Assembly: GCF_010093595.1 (NCBI RefSeq)
Contig: NW_022985437.1
Coordinates: forward strand, 1 to 64,000
Source of the DNA: Mytilinidion resinicola
Lineage: Eukaryota > Ascomycota > Dothideomycetes > Mytilinidiales > Mytilinidiaceae
Length of the DNA: 64,000 nucleotides
Reading direction: 5' to 3'
Each line of letters begins with the position of its first letter. The stretch's first letter is position 1. Under the pieces are notes generated by a model, which searched no databases, was not told the DNA's origin, and saw nothing but the letters and a program-made list of their open reading frames with translations. A program made the translations under genes and the position numbers. Below are positions 34,880 through 45,947 of the stretch, piece by piece.

Positions 34880-35214
34880 ACATGAGTTTGCAAGCTTGCA
34901 TTGAAGATGCTTCAGGCGATTGGGAGGTGTACCAATACCTAAATATGGCGTTCTCGGATGGTAAGTAAGTCGGACTGCATAGACGGTCTGGCTATTTCTT
35001 GTGGCCTCACTGAAGCATATGGAGCTACTGGTTTGCGATATCCTGCAGGTAGAGCGGGCTGGCTCACCTTTTTGGGATCTTTAGGAGGACTCTGTGCTGT
35101 AAACATCAGATTAAAAGAAACCTCTGTGATCATTGAAACAAACTAGACTTCTTTCTGGGTGTGTTTCATCAAGATTTGTATGTGCAGGGTCTCGTTCGAG
35201 CGTCGCAATTCTTG
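34880..35214. other. Intergenic between convergent genes
   Basis: This holds the 3' ends of the Gfd2-like gene and the HET pseudogene. Nothing else is seen. Confidence 0.4.
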
Positions 35215-36723
35215 TTATACAAGCATGAACCATTGAAGCTGTGCATCAGCATCCGCTGGCCATTTCTCTCCCTCCATGCCATTCACGAATGCGGGACAAA
35301 TCAGACGACAGTTTTCCCCATCGCTTCGAAGAAGCATTGGCAGTGTCGAGCCCGCAATTGACACGATCATATCTCCGGTCCGAACTGAGCGTGGTGCAAT
35401 GCCCAGTCGACCTGCAGCAGTTCTGAAGAGCGTCTTGAACATGCGTATCTTCCGGATGTTCTCGTGGTACTCTAAGATATCTGCGTCTTGGGTAGCCATC
35501 CACAGAGCCATAAGCTCGGGCATGTCCACGAGTGGTAGCATTGACGGAGTATCTTGTATTGTCGTGATGGACCAACGGCCGCTTAGTTTGGTTTCCTCTC
35601 CGACGACTTTAGGAGGTTGCGAATTAGAGGTAATGATTAGGAGCCACTTATGCCAAAGCGAATCCGCAAGTAGTCTAGTCTTGTGTCGAGGTTGCTGCGG
35701 AGGCAAGCATGTAGGTCGCGCAGTCTCTCGGCTTGTTGCGTACGTTGTAGCAAAGGCCACGAGGTTTCGCAAGACGCCGCAGTGACGGACGTCATATATG
35801 AGTTGTGCGTGCGCTGGACTAGCTTTGAGCAGGTCTTGAAACACCATCGTCGAGCTGCCCTCCTTTTGCATCCATTCGGTATGCTCTTGTGGGTGGCAGA
35901 GATCCTGGGGTTCAAACAAAATGCTGGGGCCTGATACTGACGCTACTGTACCAACCGCAACTCCTTTCAATTGTAATACGCGATTATGATTTAGAAACTG
36001 GAAGGCTGGTACCGAGACCGATGAGCCCTCCCCGAACCAAGGCAGCTTAGGGTGTTCGCGTGCTGAGAGATCCGGGACCCAGGAGGGCAAACCTGTCATA
36101 TTGCCTATTTCCATGTTCCCGTTGCATCCTAGGAATGCCACCGCGGTCTCGATGTATATGTCTGACACGGACTTCGAGTAATCCGGTGGTGGCAAGCTGA
36201 TATCCATGTATTTTAGCAGAGTGAGTATCGCGAAGACTTTATCCCTGGGGTCAAAAGCTAGGAGTCGACGCGCCCGATCCATGAAGAGTGTGGCTTATTT
36301 TGACCAAGGAAGCCCGCTAGTCCCTGCTGCGAATAAATATGTACCGAACTGGTGTAGTAGCTCCTAGAGAATCACGGTAGAAGGACCGGAGCCATTCTCC
36401 ATGGACAACAGCACGCGGAGGGCCGTATGGACTGTTTCGACATCGAGCGCATGATCACCACAAAACATGATTCTCTCTCTAGCCAAGGCAATCTCCTGTA
36501 TAACCCACAACCGTTTGAACCAAGGGATATCTGCGAAAGCTTCGAAATTTTCTAGGAACAGCGTCTCAGATGGTGCAAGTGCATGGATGCGGTGCTACGC
36601 GGATGAAGAGCAACAACGATTACTTGATAGATAGATCCTGTGCGCGAGTTGCGTCACTCTTTCGGTTCGTTCGCCCCCATCGACACATTGAGCAGCCTCG
36701 TCGACGTACGAAAACCATTGAAA
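35215..36723 (-). pseudogene. HET-domain (heterokaryon incompatibility) pseudogene
   Basis: One minus-strand frame from 36723 to 35215 reads like a HET protein but has three internal stops: TAG at 36595-36597, TAG at 36364-36366 and TAA at 36295-36297. Recognisable parts are ERTERVTQLAHRIY, IPWFKRLWVIQEIALARERI with GDHAL (the HET core), then ARRLLAFDPRDKVFAILTLL, DYSKSVSDIYIETAV and LPSWVPDLS, the usual post-HET region. The last 355 codons after the stops are open. The beginning of the HET domain is missing or unrecognisable. HET proteins trigger cell death on contact between unlike strains. No such function is expected here unless the open 3' part is expressed alone. Confidence 0.75.
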
Positions 36724-37434
36724 AAGGGGAGGAAGGACCGGAAATCTAGCAGCTTCACCCAATCAGATCAACACGCACTGTGCCTTGCTGTATATATCGC
36801 CCATAAGGGCTACTTGGTTGCTTCTCTCCTGGTGGCATCCTAGCCTTCTCTTAGCGCTTAGCTGCTAGGGTTCGTTCTATGGAAATTTGGATAGAATAAT
36901 GGCAAATAGGTACAAGGCTGAACCTCAGCATAACAGAGAAACCTCGATACTCCAAAAGATATTTCCTTTTGTCACTCCGCATACCTATAATAAGGATCAG
37001 GCTCGAGGCTTAGCGAATAAAATGACTGGTTACCTACTCTGAGAAACCCCCGCTATTCCCCGCAAGTGTCAAGATCGCGCCGCTCGATTCCCGAACGTCA
37101 ACTTGATATATCTAGAAAATGACTTCATCTTCTGTATTCATGTACTCATATACGTCAATGCGCCTCTGCAGCTGAGAGCAGCTCAGAGAGGAGGCCAGTA
37201 AAAGGTTGGGAGTTTGCACGTGAAATGAGTTGGTTGCAGGTCGGTCTGGCGAAAGTTGACCTGTGAGGGCCTTCGCATGGCACAAGGCAGAGCTCAAAAT
37301 AGGTGTATAAGGAGGCTTGTATTGTTGGTGTGCGGAGTTGAAGTTCCTCTCACGCACGGACCTCTTGATGACTAATCTAATGTCGACCGTATTGTGGCCC
37401 AAGGGCCGTCACCTGGAAGCAACGTGGCAAGGTA
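36724..37434. other. Intergenic, no gene recognised
   Basis: This includes the degraded upstream side of the HET pseudogene. Short frames lack domains. Confidence 0.4.
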
Positions 37435-37655
37435 GGGGCGGGAAAAAAATGGCACACCACATCACCAAAAGAAGCATCCACTTCACCGATTTACTTAGCA
37501 GCCACGACTAGTTAGAAATTATATCTATATAGTGTTATATCCCAAAATGCTTCGAAATTGTCATTTTGCATTTCTCGTATTAAGAAGTTTTAGAAGTTGG
37601 TCAAATCACTTATGGAAAACAACGACTTTTTTGGTGTGCCACTTCTTTCCCGCCC
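37435..37655. mobile_element. Small inverted-repeat element (MITE-like), 221 bp
   Basis: The ends are near-perfect inverted repeats of about 25 bp. The left begins GGGGCGGGAAA and runs to TGGCACACCA at 37460. The right mirrors it as TGGTGTGCCA to TTTCCCGCCCC at 37655, with two mismatches. The AT-rich interior has no coding frame. I cannot identify a clear target duplication, so the superfamily is open. Confidence 0.6.
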
Positions 37656-38417
37656 CACGTGAGTACTTGAGGGGCCTAGAGGCGTGGGGGGCAATTGAAA
37701 TGGGGCCCGTGCGAGGAACATCAAAAGCCACGGAGAATACCGCCACCATACATATTCACCAGGAAACGTCATTTTCAAGCATTATCTGCATTTTTTGAAG
37801 CTGTATCTTCGTGAATCTCGATATCAACTATCGCATGCATGGTGTTGACTTTTCTTCACTCTCCATCACCCCTGATTCGTACAGCTCGTGATTTGGATCA
37901 TCCTCTTCCTCTTATCGCCATCCACGCGTCATACTTATTATTGTCAACCTCTATTAGCTTATCTTGATCCTCAATTCCTACCAGCTTAAAACCTTATCTA
38001 CTTGTTTCCACACCCCAATCTGCACGCTGCCTAGCCTCTCTTCTCACGTTGGCCTGCGACGCTGTGGCTAGTATCGGCTCAGGCCTGGCTCAGCTTCTGC
38101 CCAGGTCTGCTCACCCTGCTCACCCGCCGCAGCGCAGTCTCAGACACACCTCACAGAAATTATCGACTTCTAGCGAAGGGGCTTAAGTCTGGGGTTACGA
38201 AAATAGGACCCCATACAGCTTCACAGTTTCAGAAACTCAAGCTCCTTTCTAGGGAGGATCGAAATAGCCGTGAAAGGAACCGCGTGTTTAACTGCATGAT
38301 TAACTATAAAGACAGTGCTCCCTCAATCAGACAGTTCCTCCGTTTCCCCGAAGATACCCCGTATTAACTAATCGCACATCTCAGTCCATGAAATCCTCCC
38401 TCTCATTCTGTCATCTT
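37656..38417. other. Intergenic, no gene recognised
   Basis: Pyrimidine-rich sequence without a domain-bearing frame. Confidence 0.4.
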
Positions 38418-39293
38418 TCATGCAGTGTCGGCAGGGGCAGGGGCAGCCACCGGCTCGTTGTTGGAGTTACCACTTTCCAAGTCCTTTGAAAGTTTTGCTG
38501 GAGACTCAGCATCCTCCTGGGCGGTCCTTGACTCATCGCGAATTGACAGAAACAAGTACCACGCGTCGATGACGAGCTGCAGACAAAAGGTAACTCCGGG
38601 AACCCAGAAGGTCATGGCGCCATTGTAGGCCACGGAACCGGTGTAGGTGCAGTGGATGCCGATCGCTGGGGTAAATAGGATAGGCACAACGATATTAACA
38701 ATGGCGAGCTCCTTAGGGAATAAAGGCCTCTTGCGCGGGTCAACGATAATGGCATAGGAGAAGGCAAAGTTCTGCGCGATGAAGGTTGGCCACGGCATAA
38801 ACGCACAGATCCAGAAAAAGTCGTTCATCGATTGAGTGATCTCGACAGGGCGGTAAGGACGATAGGACGTCGCGGCCAGAATAATTCCCGGCAAGATGAA
38901 GGTCCAGACACCCGCAGCCGCGGATGCTAGTTGCAGCTGATGCACCATGTAGTGCAGGTTCGGGATGCGGCGCATCTGGTTTGAGATGACGGCTGAGAAG
39001 GGCAGGTAGAACATGCCGGAAACGACGAGAATCGCAGCACCGGCACGCACTCGGGTTGTGTGTGCCTGATAGTGATGCGCCGTTTGCTCGGCATCCCACC
39101 ATGGCTTGATAGGAGAAATGAAGTCCGCTGCGACAAACGCCAGCATGAACATGATAGAGCAAATAATGCCGCAGAAGGCGCTATAGTACTGAATAGCAAT
39201 CGGAGAGAGCCACGACGAACGGGCCATGTTGGCCGTCTTTTCGTCCAACCATCTGCTGGAGTTGAGGATGCCCATTGTTGCGATATTGACCAC
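38418..39293 (-). CDS. Integral membrane protein, six predicted helices
   Basis: A single exon encodes 291 aa. Six hydrophobic segments are visible: AIQYYSAFCGIICSIMFML, GAAILVVSGMFYLPFSAVIS, LASAAAGVWTFILPGIILA, FFWICAFMPWPTFIAQ, IVNIVVPILFTPAIGI and FWVPGVTFCLQLVIDAWYLF. A polar C-terminal tail of about 40 residues, rich in Glu, Ser, Asn and Pro, faces one side. A second Met at residue 7 could be the start. The pattern resembles a family of fungal membrane proteins of unknown function often found in accessory regions. No transport or catalytic motif is recognised. It is the only intact-looking gene between 35 and 47 kb. Confidence 0.75.
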   Translation of the reverse strand: MVNIATMGILNSSRWLDEKTANMARSSWLSPIAIQYYSAFCGIICSIMFMLAFVAADFISPIKPWWDAEQTAHHYQAHTTRVRAGAAILVVSGMFYLPFSAVISNQMRRIPNLHYMVHQLQLASAAAGVWTFILPGIILAATSYRPYRPVEITQSMNDFFWICAFMPWPTFIAQNFAFSYAIIVDPRKRPLFPKELAIVNIVVPILFTPAIGIHCTYTGSVAYNGAMTFWVPGVTFCLQLVIDAWYLFLSIRDESRTAQEDAESPAKLSKDLESGNSNNEPVAAPAPADTA

Positions 39294-39434
39294 GGGAATT
39301 GGAGAAGGTGCCAGCAGTTAGGATTGATGACGATGCACAAACAAGTGTACACCACGTGAAAGTAAAGAGGTAAGACGTTTGATACTCGCGCGGGAGGAGG
39401 TTTTCTCGTCGATTTGGTATTCTTTTATACTTGC
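39294..39434. other. 5' flank of the membrane-protein gene
   Basis: Short leader and promoter region with no feature recognised. Confidence 0.3.
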
Positions 39435-39500
39435 GGAGGCGAATATTTCTATGGAGCTAAATATTTCTACGGAGCCGAATATATCTACGGAGCCGAATAC
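39435..39500. repeat. 18-bp tandem repeat, about 3.7 copies
   Basis: Units starting at 39435, 39453, 39471 and 39489 share a GGAGCCGAATATTTCTAC-like consensus with exact 18-bp spacing. On the plus strand they read as NISTEP-type peptides in a short frame, but no gene is supported. Confidence 0.75.
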
Positions 39501-40669
39501 CTGCTGTGCTGACGAGTGGTGGTCTGACGCCGAAGTGTGGTCTGTTGCATCGAAATGGCTAGTATCCGAGGTTCAGAGGCTGAAGTGGCGCCCGAGCTCG
39601 GCTGAGGACAAAGTTTCTTGGTCAGGAGTAGAGGTATCGCGAACCACCAAGATATAGCGGGCCTGGTGCGGGGCTCGAATGATTACAATGTCACGCAACC
39701 TTAGAGAGGAAGGCCACAGGGTAGACCGATTTTTCACAGGATTATGGGTATCTGGCGCGGGTTTCAACCTGCAGTATTTTATAGAACCCTAGACAGTCCC
39801 CTCTAGGATCTGTATAGGCTGGAAATGGTGTTGCACCTTTTTTTTTCCCCAGCCTTTGGTGCCTGCGGCCAGGGCGGCGACGACGCGGACACTTCTGAGT
39901 AGCTAGCAGCTCTGAAAGAATCTACTAGTGTCAAGAAATGTATATCAACGGTACCGGTGGCCACCGGCGGCTAGGCACATTATTATTTGTCGCCTTGAGG
40001 CAATTCTTGGTCAGGTATTCAGTTATTAGAGCGATGTGATGGTAATCCGTTGCTCTGAGGAGATTCCTGGCGACGTGTTTTGTAGCTGGGGTGATGTGGT
40101 GATTGCTGGTCCGCCGATGGAGGCTGCGCTGCCGCGCAATATAGTAGAAAGTCTAAAGTCGGTGAGCCACTGGGAATAAGACGAGACTCTACTTCTGGGA
40201 GTGAGCACATCTTAGACATCAGCGAGCGAAGCGCCTATGTCATTTTCACCAACGACCACGCCGGCGAGCGCGTGCGAAGTCCCCAACAATTAGGAGGGTA
40301 CCCGCGGCTACTCAAAAATTTCAGCACTGGTCTAGGAAGTGCGGGTAGCATTGGGCGGCTTCGGGAATACTCGGGCAGAGGAGCTTGGAATGGTGTTTGC
40401 TAGGCTAAATTTGTCAACGGTGGTCCAAATTCCAGGACACGTGTCGCTATAGGAATGCTTACCGTGCCCAGATGCTTACAATCCCGCCATTTCAGTTTCC
40501 ATAAAGAAAAGAAGAGAATATCCTCCCACTATGTATCGCCCGTCGCTAATCCCGACATGTCATCAATTTGCATCCGCCACCGCCCATGAGTAATAAAGGA
40601 AAGGAATTGGGGGCGGAAAAGAAGGTTCTTCCTTATTAAAGCATCTTGAACCCAATTCTATACAAGAAC
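39501..40669. other. Intergenic, no gene recognised
   Basis: Degraded sequence without domains on either strand. Confidence 0.4.
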
Positions 40670-41174
40670 ACGGAGGCACGGTGATCCGGAGGAGTTCCTG
40701 GAGACCAGAGGCAACTAGGTCATAGATCTCCCGCGTCCGAGCGAGGTCCTCTGTTGATGATTGGGCTATTGTCTTGCCGCGGATTTACTCCATGACGGGG
40801 GTCATGTATTTAATGCGGCAAACGTGGAAAATTCTCGGGGCTCGGGCCGGTGACTGCAGCTGTTGGAGCTCGTGGTATGCCCTGACCTGGGGCGGCACCT
40901 TGTTCGGCATGACTGAACAGCCGTACTTGATCCAAAGTTTGGGTTTGTTCTCGGGATAGGCGAGGCCCTCTGAGTAACCTGTCATACGTCTTTGGTGCAG
41001 AGGCGAACTAGCTTCGGTGCGGTTGGACGCAGATGCCGGGTGGGGGCGAGACCATATGGCGCTCCTGAGATCGAGAACGTTGCGATGTAGCGGACTGTAG
41101 TTTGTGAAGTGGGAAGGAAATCTATCAGTCCATAGTTTTCTGGTTATAGGAAGGCCTGTAGACGACACGGCCAC
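40670..41174 (-). pseudogene. Phosphotransferase (APH/kinase-like) gene relic
   Basis: On the minus strand, LWIKYGCSV (the first lysine-bearing strand), VPPQVRAYHELQQL and APRIFHVC lead to MTPVME. A TAA at 40785-40787 follows, exactly where the common EYIxGKT motif would begin. The same frame then continues IRGKTIAQ and IYDLVASGLQELLRITVPP before fading. This order is that of fungal aminoglycoside-phosphotransferase-like proteins. The catalytic loop region cannot be found. It is a fragment with at least one nonsense change. The family call is from memory of the motif pattern. Confidence 0.45.
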
Positions 41175-41469
41175 AAGCTAGTGGTGAAAAAGTTGTGTTG
41201 ATTCTATCTAGGTTATGGCCGTCGTCGGGCCAAGCATTCGAGGTCCTGGCGCGGTCAAAGCACCTGGACTAGGTTTTGAGGCCCCCCGGAAACTTACCTC
41301 AGCGAGCTCAGATAGTTAGTTAACGTAGTCCACTAGCATCCTGGCACTATGAGCATCCTGGCAACCCCATTATCGGTACGATTTGGACCTTTTAGAACCC
41401 CAGCAATATCAACAATCACAAGATATTTCAAGACGTGATTTAGAATAATAATATGGGCACTACTAGTCG
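41175..41469. other. Short intergenic gap
   Basis: No gene or repeat recognised up to the element at 41470. Confidence 0.3.
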
Positions 41470-42011
41470 TACACCCCCTAATTCCTAGACGTACCACCCC
41501 CAACCCCCGGCAGCACTTCACCGCCTTCTAATTGGCTTGGAGGGCTCCTCTGAACCTTCCGATTCGCTCGCTTAACTTCCTTACTAATTCCGAATGCTCT
41601 CTCCAAATGCGGCCTTGATCACAATCAATTACATCCTCTTCCTCTCCCTCTACAATACACTCACCATGAACACGTGATGCTATACGCGAGGCCGTATGTG
41701 AGCTCGTACGTGAGGCTATACAATCGGCATGGCTATACAGCCTCTCCGTTTTACTGCGCATCCTTTCCGATTCGTGCAGCTGTATATACAGCCGTAGTGA
41801 GCTTGTACGTGAGGCTATATAGCCATGCCGATTCGTATAGCCTCACGTACGGCCTTGCGTATAACATCACGTGTAGAGAGACGTATAGGTGAATGCCCGG
41901 AGCTTCCTCCGCGCTTCTCCGAGCCAATCAGAAGGCGGTGAAGCAACAAAGGGGGGGAGGGGGTGTATGTGTAGTGAAAAGGGGGTGTACATCTAGGAAT
42001 TAGGGGGTGTA
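41470..42011. mobile_element. Inverted-repeat element, copy 2, 542 bp
   Basis: The termini are inverted repeats of at least 25 bp with one mismatch. The left begins TACACCCCCTAATTCCTAGA, and the right mirrors it and ends AGGGGGTGTA. TA on both sides may be the target duplication, as in Tc1/mariner-type elements. A second arm layer (TTCACCGCCTTCT with ATTGGCT against its mirror at about 41920-41945) and a core of GTGAGGCTATA-type repeats match the element at 2536-3259. No transposase is encoded. The small frames inside are by-products of the repeat. Confidence 0.8.
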
Positions 42012-42948
42012 TGATTAGTAGCGCTTTTCTATAGTAATAGCTGATATCCTGTAATAATGGCTGACATCCGATAATAATGGAAAGCATTGAAAGAAAGCAT
42101 CGAAGGAGAGCATCGAAGGAAAGCATTTGATGATGGACGAATCTACTGTTAACACCCGCAGGAGGGTGGACGACCTGAGGCATGGCAGCGTTGAGTGAAG
42201 CTGAAGCGGAGGCTACGCAGCGTTGAATGAAGCCGGGCTCATTACCTGTTGAATTGCAGGCCGTAGCATCTGAACTATGGCGGAAGGCGTAACTATATAC
42301 ACAGAGAGGACAAAGACGACCCAGGTTTGCTACCAGATTGCTTGCTGTAGGTGATTGTCTTAGATCTAACACATAGCCAGACCTGCTTTCAATCTCCCGC
42401 CTCGACGAAAGGTTTTATACCCACTCCAAAGCTGCCATCACCTGACTAGTCACTGGACTTAGAAGCCTGGCGACAGCGCTCCCAATCTCCGCTGCATCTA
42501 TCCACGACGTGCACGTGATCTAAGCTTGGTCAGCTGAGACCACGAGCTCTCTGTCCGGATATAAAAGCTTCTCTATCGCGAGCTCGAGAGCTTCTTCATG
42601 GAGGGGTTTCTTCGACCTTACGGTGTCTTGATTGAGGATTGAAACAACAAATAAAAGCGAGCAATGGCGCGGGAGTGGAGTTGGGGCTTCTTGAGCAGCA
42701 AAAAGCATCAGCGAGTTCGATGGTGTGGTTTGGTTGGAGATATCAAAATGAAAGACAGTCCAGAATGATGCTGTCGTTCTGGCTGGGAGGGGTCAAACTC
42801 TACAGGCTGCGATGTCACGAGTAATCTATCACTATGAATACGGCGATGGAGATCGGAGTGTCTGGAGTGGAGGCTCGGTGGTGTCGCGGAGGATGTGGCG
42901 CTCATCATTGATTAAACTTGATGAGGTCCGTCTTCTTTGTACGATATT
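42012..42948. other. Intergenic, no gene recognised
   Basis: A short tandem of AAAGCATCGAAGG-like units lies at about 42080-42125. The 185-codon minus-strand frame at 41815-42372 runs into the neighbouring repeat and is not called. Confidence 0.4.
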
Positions 42949-43266
42949 TAGAGTCTTGGATAGGGTATTTGAATTGGATAGGGTATTTGAATTGGCTCGT
43001 GCACATATACACGTGATATGACGGAGAATGCCGTGTGTATACAAAAAAGGGGTGGGGGGGCATTCTCTTGTATTCTATGCACTTGTGGAACCTCAACACT
43101 ATAGGGGGACTTGATAATATACATTCTCTGTCGATATACAGCCTCACGCATGAACTGAATGTAATATAATGCTGATTCTATGCGATTTTTGTATACACAC
43201 GGCATTCTCCGTCATATCACGTGTATATGTGCACGAGCCAATTCAAATACCCTATCCAAGACTCTA
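42949..43266. mobile_element. Fold-back element with 81-bp perfect arms
   Basis: The left arm 42949-43047 and right arm 43186-43266 are exact reverse complements, except that the left carries one extra copy of an 18-bp unit (TTGGATAGGGTATTTGAA). The spacer is 138 bp. Both outer ends are TA, compatible with a TA target duplication. No coding frame is present. Such near-perfect arms point to a recent insertion or to gene conversion between the arms. Confidence 0.8.
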
Positions 43267-45947
43267 TCTGAATCGGTCGATAGTGCGCTTTGGCATCAAG
43301 GAAAAGACCTGAGCTTTACCCTATCCGGTTCATGCAGGCTTCCAGCAGGTGTGAGAGACAATGATCTTCATTGCTGTCCCTCAACAGCGGCACGCAGGCA
43401 AGGTCCACTGTCGATGGAAGCCATCGGTTACATCCGCCCTCTATGGATATCCTCCCTGGACCTTTTTGCTCCACCCCAGCCCGGCAGACCATGATGTGTC
43501 ACATTGTAGGTTTGATCCTTGCCAGCTGAGCCCACCTCTGTCCTTTCCAGAACCTGCGAGCTGGCCTTTTATACCCTCCAGCAGAATTGCAATTCGTACA
43601 CGGATATGGCACGCGGTAGTCCACGTCTTTCCCATGCCTGTGTCTCGTGCCTGCTGTACCCTATATAAGTTGCCCTCTCAGTATTCCGCCACTGTCACTG
43701 TGGCCGACGTGGCCGCTCTTGTGTTTCCTTCTCTCAATAGCCAATTGTTCTTGTCTGATGCTCCGCTGAAGGCCTGCTTGGCCGTGGGAGCGGAGGTCGT
43801 CGGCGGAGTCCGCGAGGAAGAGCGGTAGAATGCGCGCGGCGGAGAAGTCCTAGCTGTTGCGCAGCGTGTAGTCGCTCCATTTGAGCTCGTTCGAAGGTGC
43901 CGGCCCAGATCGGAGGCGGAGGAGGGAGGAGGGGGAGTTTCGGATGGATGGTGGGAAAGGGAGGCCGGATGCCAGTTGACAGCGAGAGGGCGATGGACTG
44001 GAGGGCCGCGATCGATCGAGGCGCCAGCTATGTGCTGTAGAGGGCGTGGCGGAGGAAGGCATGTGAGCGCTCAATGAGACGCCAGAGCAGGCGCGATTGT
44101 GATGTCGCCGTAGAGAGGGCGCCTGTCCGTGACGCCGATGAGGAGCTTGAGAGCGCGGTCTTGGGCGTGACGAAGGCTTGCGAGAGCGTCATGGAGTGGT
44201 GGCGCGACTGTCGCGATTCTCTCTTGGGCGCACTGCTGGTGTGCTCGCCGTGGGCTGGTCCTGGAGGAGGAGATACCAGCAGCTGCGCTTCTGTGGTTGG
44301 AGAGCTTACTCACGATGGCTGGCGGGCTCAGAAGCTCAACACCGTCGGCTGCCAACTTTGACTTGTTGTTGTCGTTGATTGATCGGGGCGACGCAATGTA
44401 GAATCCGATGGCGACGCGAGACAACGGCGCAAGGGATTGGCGGAAATTGAAAAGTCGAAGTTTCTTCCTCAAGACCCCATGCATGATGAGAAGCTCAATG
44501 AAAAAAAAAGGTGCCAACTCCATAAAAGAGGAGAGGCGTGGGTTACTTCATAAATGAAAGACCCCAGGAGCCCGAAGACTTTGTCCCGAAAGCAAAGACC
44601 AAGGTCGATGCGAAAATGTTCCAAAAATTGAGTCCGATCTTGAAGGACTAGCAGGGCGTTACCGAAAACCTCATTATTGGGAAACCTAACGAAGAGGGGA
44701 AGGAGTGCTTGCCAAAAAGATCGAGACCACGTAGATGTAAGAGGATTGCCTTGTGAGACAAACTTGAAAAGAGATAACCCCGTCAGTCATGCTTGTCTCC
44801 CCCAGCCGGAGAAGGGCATGTTGTGGATCCGGGCGACGGTGGCAGATACCCTTGCACGGCCTTTTACGTGCAAGAACTCACTCCATCAGCCAAGGCCGAT
44901 TGAAGGAGGAAACCGCGCCTCTGCTCAAACGTGTGGCATGACCTCAGCATGGTAAACGGTCAGCCAGACTCGCAGAACCCTCGGATTGGCACCGTAGCTG
45001 AACCTGGGCAAGATAAACAGCTTTTGAGCGCCCTGGAAGATTGGAATCACCCTATGTCTTCCAGCATTGACGTTGGACCGGTAGCTTGGTCGAGAATACA
45101 TAGTACCCCGAGCCCCGTGTGGCCAGGCTGATCGTCTTCCTCAAACTCCCTTGGCAGTGAGTGGTAACCGACAATGTCGAACACCCAAGACAGCAGGACC
45201 GCAGTCCATTTGTCCCAATACCAGCGTCTATTCCCCCGCAGGGCGATGACGAAGGCTGCTCAGTGCCAAACAAACCCGGGTGGTTGCGGATGGCCAGGAG
45301 GGGGGCAGTGACCAAGAGGGAAGATGACCAGGAGGATGTGCAGAAGCCCGAGGGCTGTGACATTAAAGATCTCGCGACATAAGGTTGACCTGGAGAGGGT
45401 GAAGATGGCAGGAGGAGGGAAGTGACGGAGAGAGGGAAGGGGCGCAACGAGGTTGACAGAGGGAGCGGGGGCAGGCCAGCTTAAGTAGTTCGCGGGCAGC
45501 CGCCAAGGAAAAAACTTACGTCATCGCTAGCCAATGAGAGCGCGCGCCGGTGTGGGTCGGCGGCTGCCTAGGACAGCGAGAAGGTTCGACAGCCGCTCCT
45601 GGACGTGCGGCGCGCGGCCAGGAAGGCCAGGACGGCCAGGACGGCCATCACGTGCTTGAAGGTGAAGTTCACTCGGTGAAAGCCCACCAGCGGGTGCAAT
45701 GCCGACTGCACAGCCTGAGTGCGCAGTTTCGCACGCCCCGGTGACGCATTGCGTGTGTGCGAAGGCATTGTCGAAAGGAGTGAGAAGAGTCTTGGCAATA
45801 TCTCTTGGCGATCGCCGAGGATGGGAGAAAGAAGAACACCACCACAGCTGAACGAGAGCAAGACGCGTGCTTGAACAGAAATAAGGGGAGTCTGACATTG
45901 AAGCTTTTTGACTGGTTCTTTTGCGGAGGATAGGTTGGTGCGCACCG
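43267..45947. other. Intergenic, 2.7 kb, probably degraded
   Basis: Several frames of 90-155 codons exist on both strands (for example 43361-43828 plus and 44071-44523 minus), but they overlap one another and show no domains. Around 43720-44200 minus, protein-like pieces occur in different frames, which may be a gene relic I cannot name. Confidence 0.35.

Noticed and set aside
43720..44523. Minus-strand frames with protein-like pieces such as PPLHDALASLRHAQDRALK
   Set aside because: Pieces lie in different frames with stops and no family is recognised. The evidence is too weak even for a pseudogene call.
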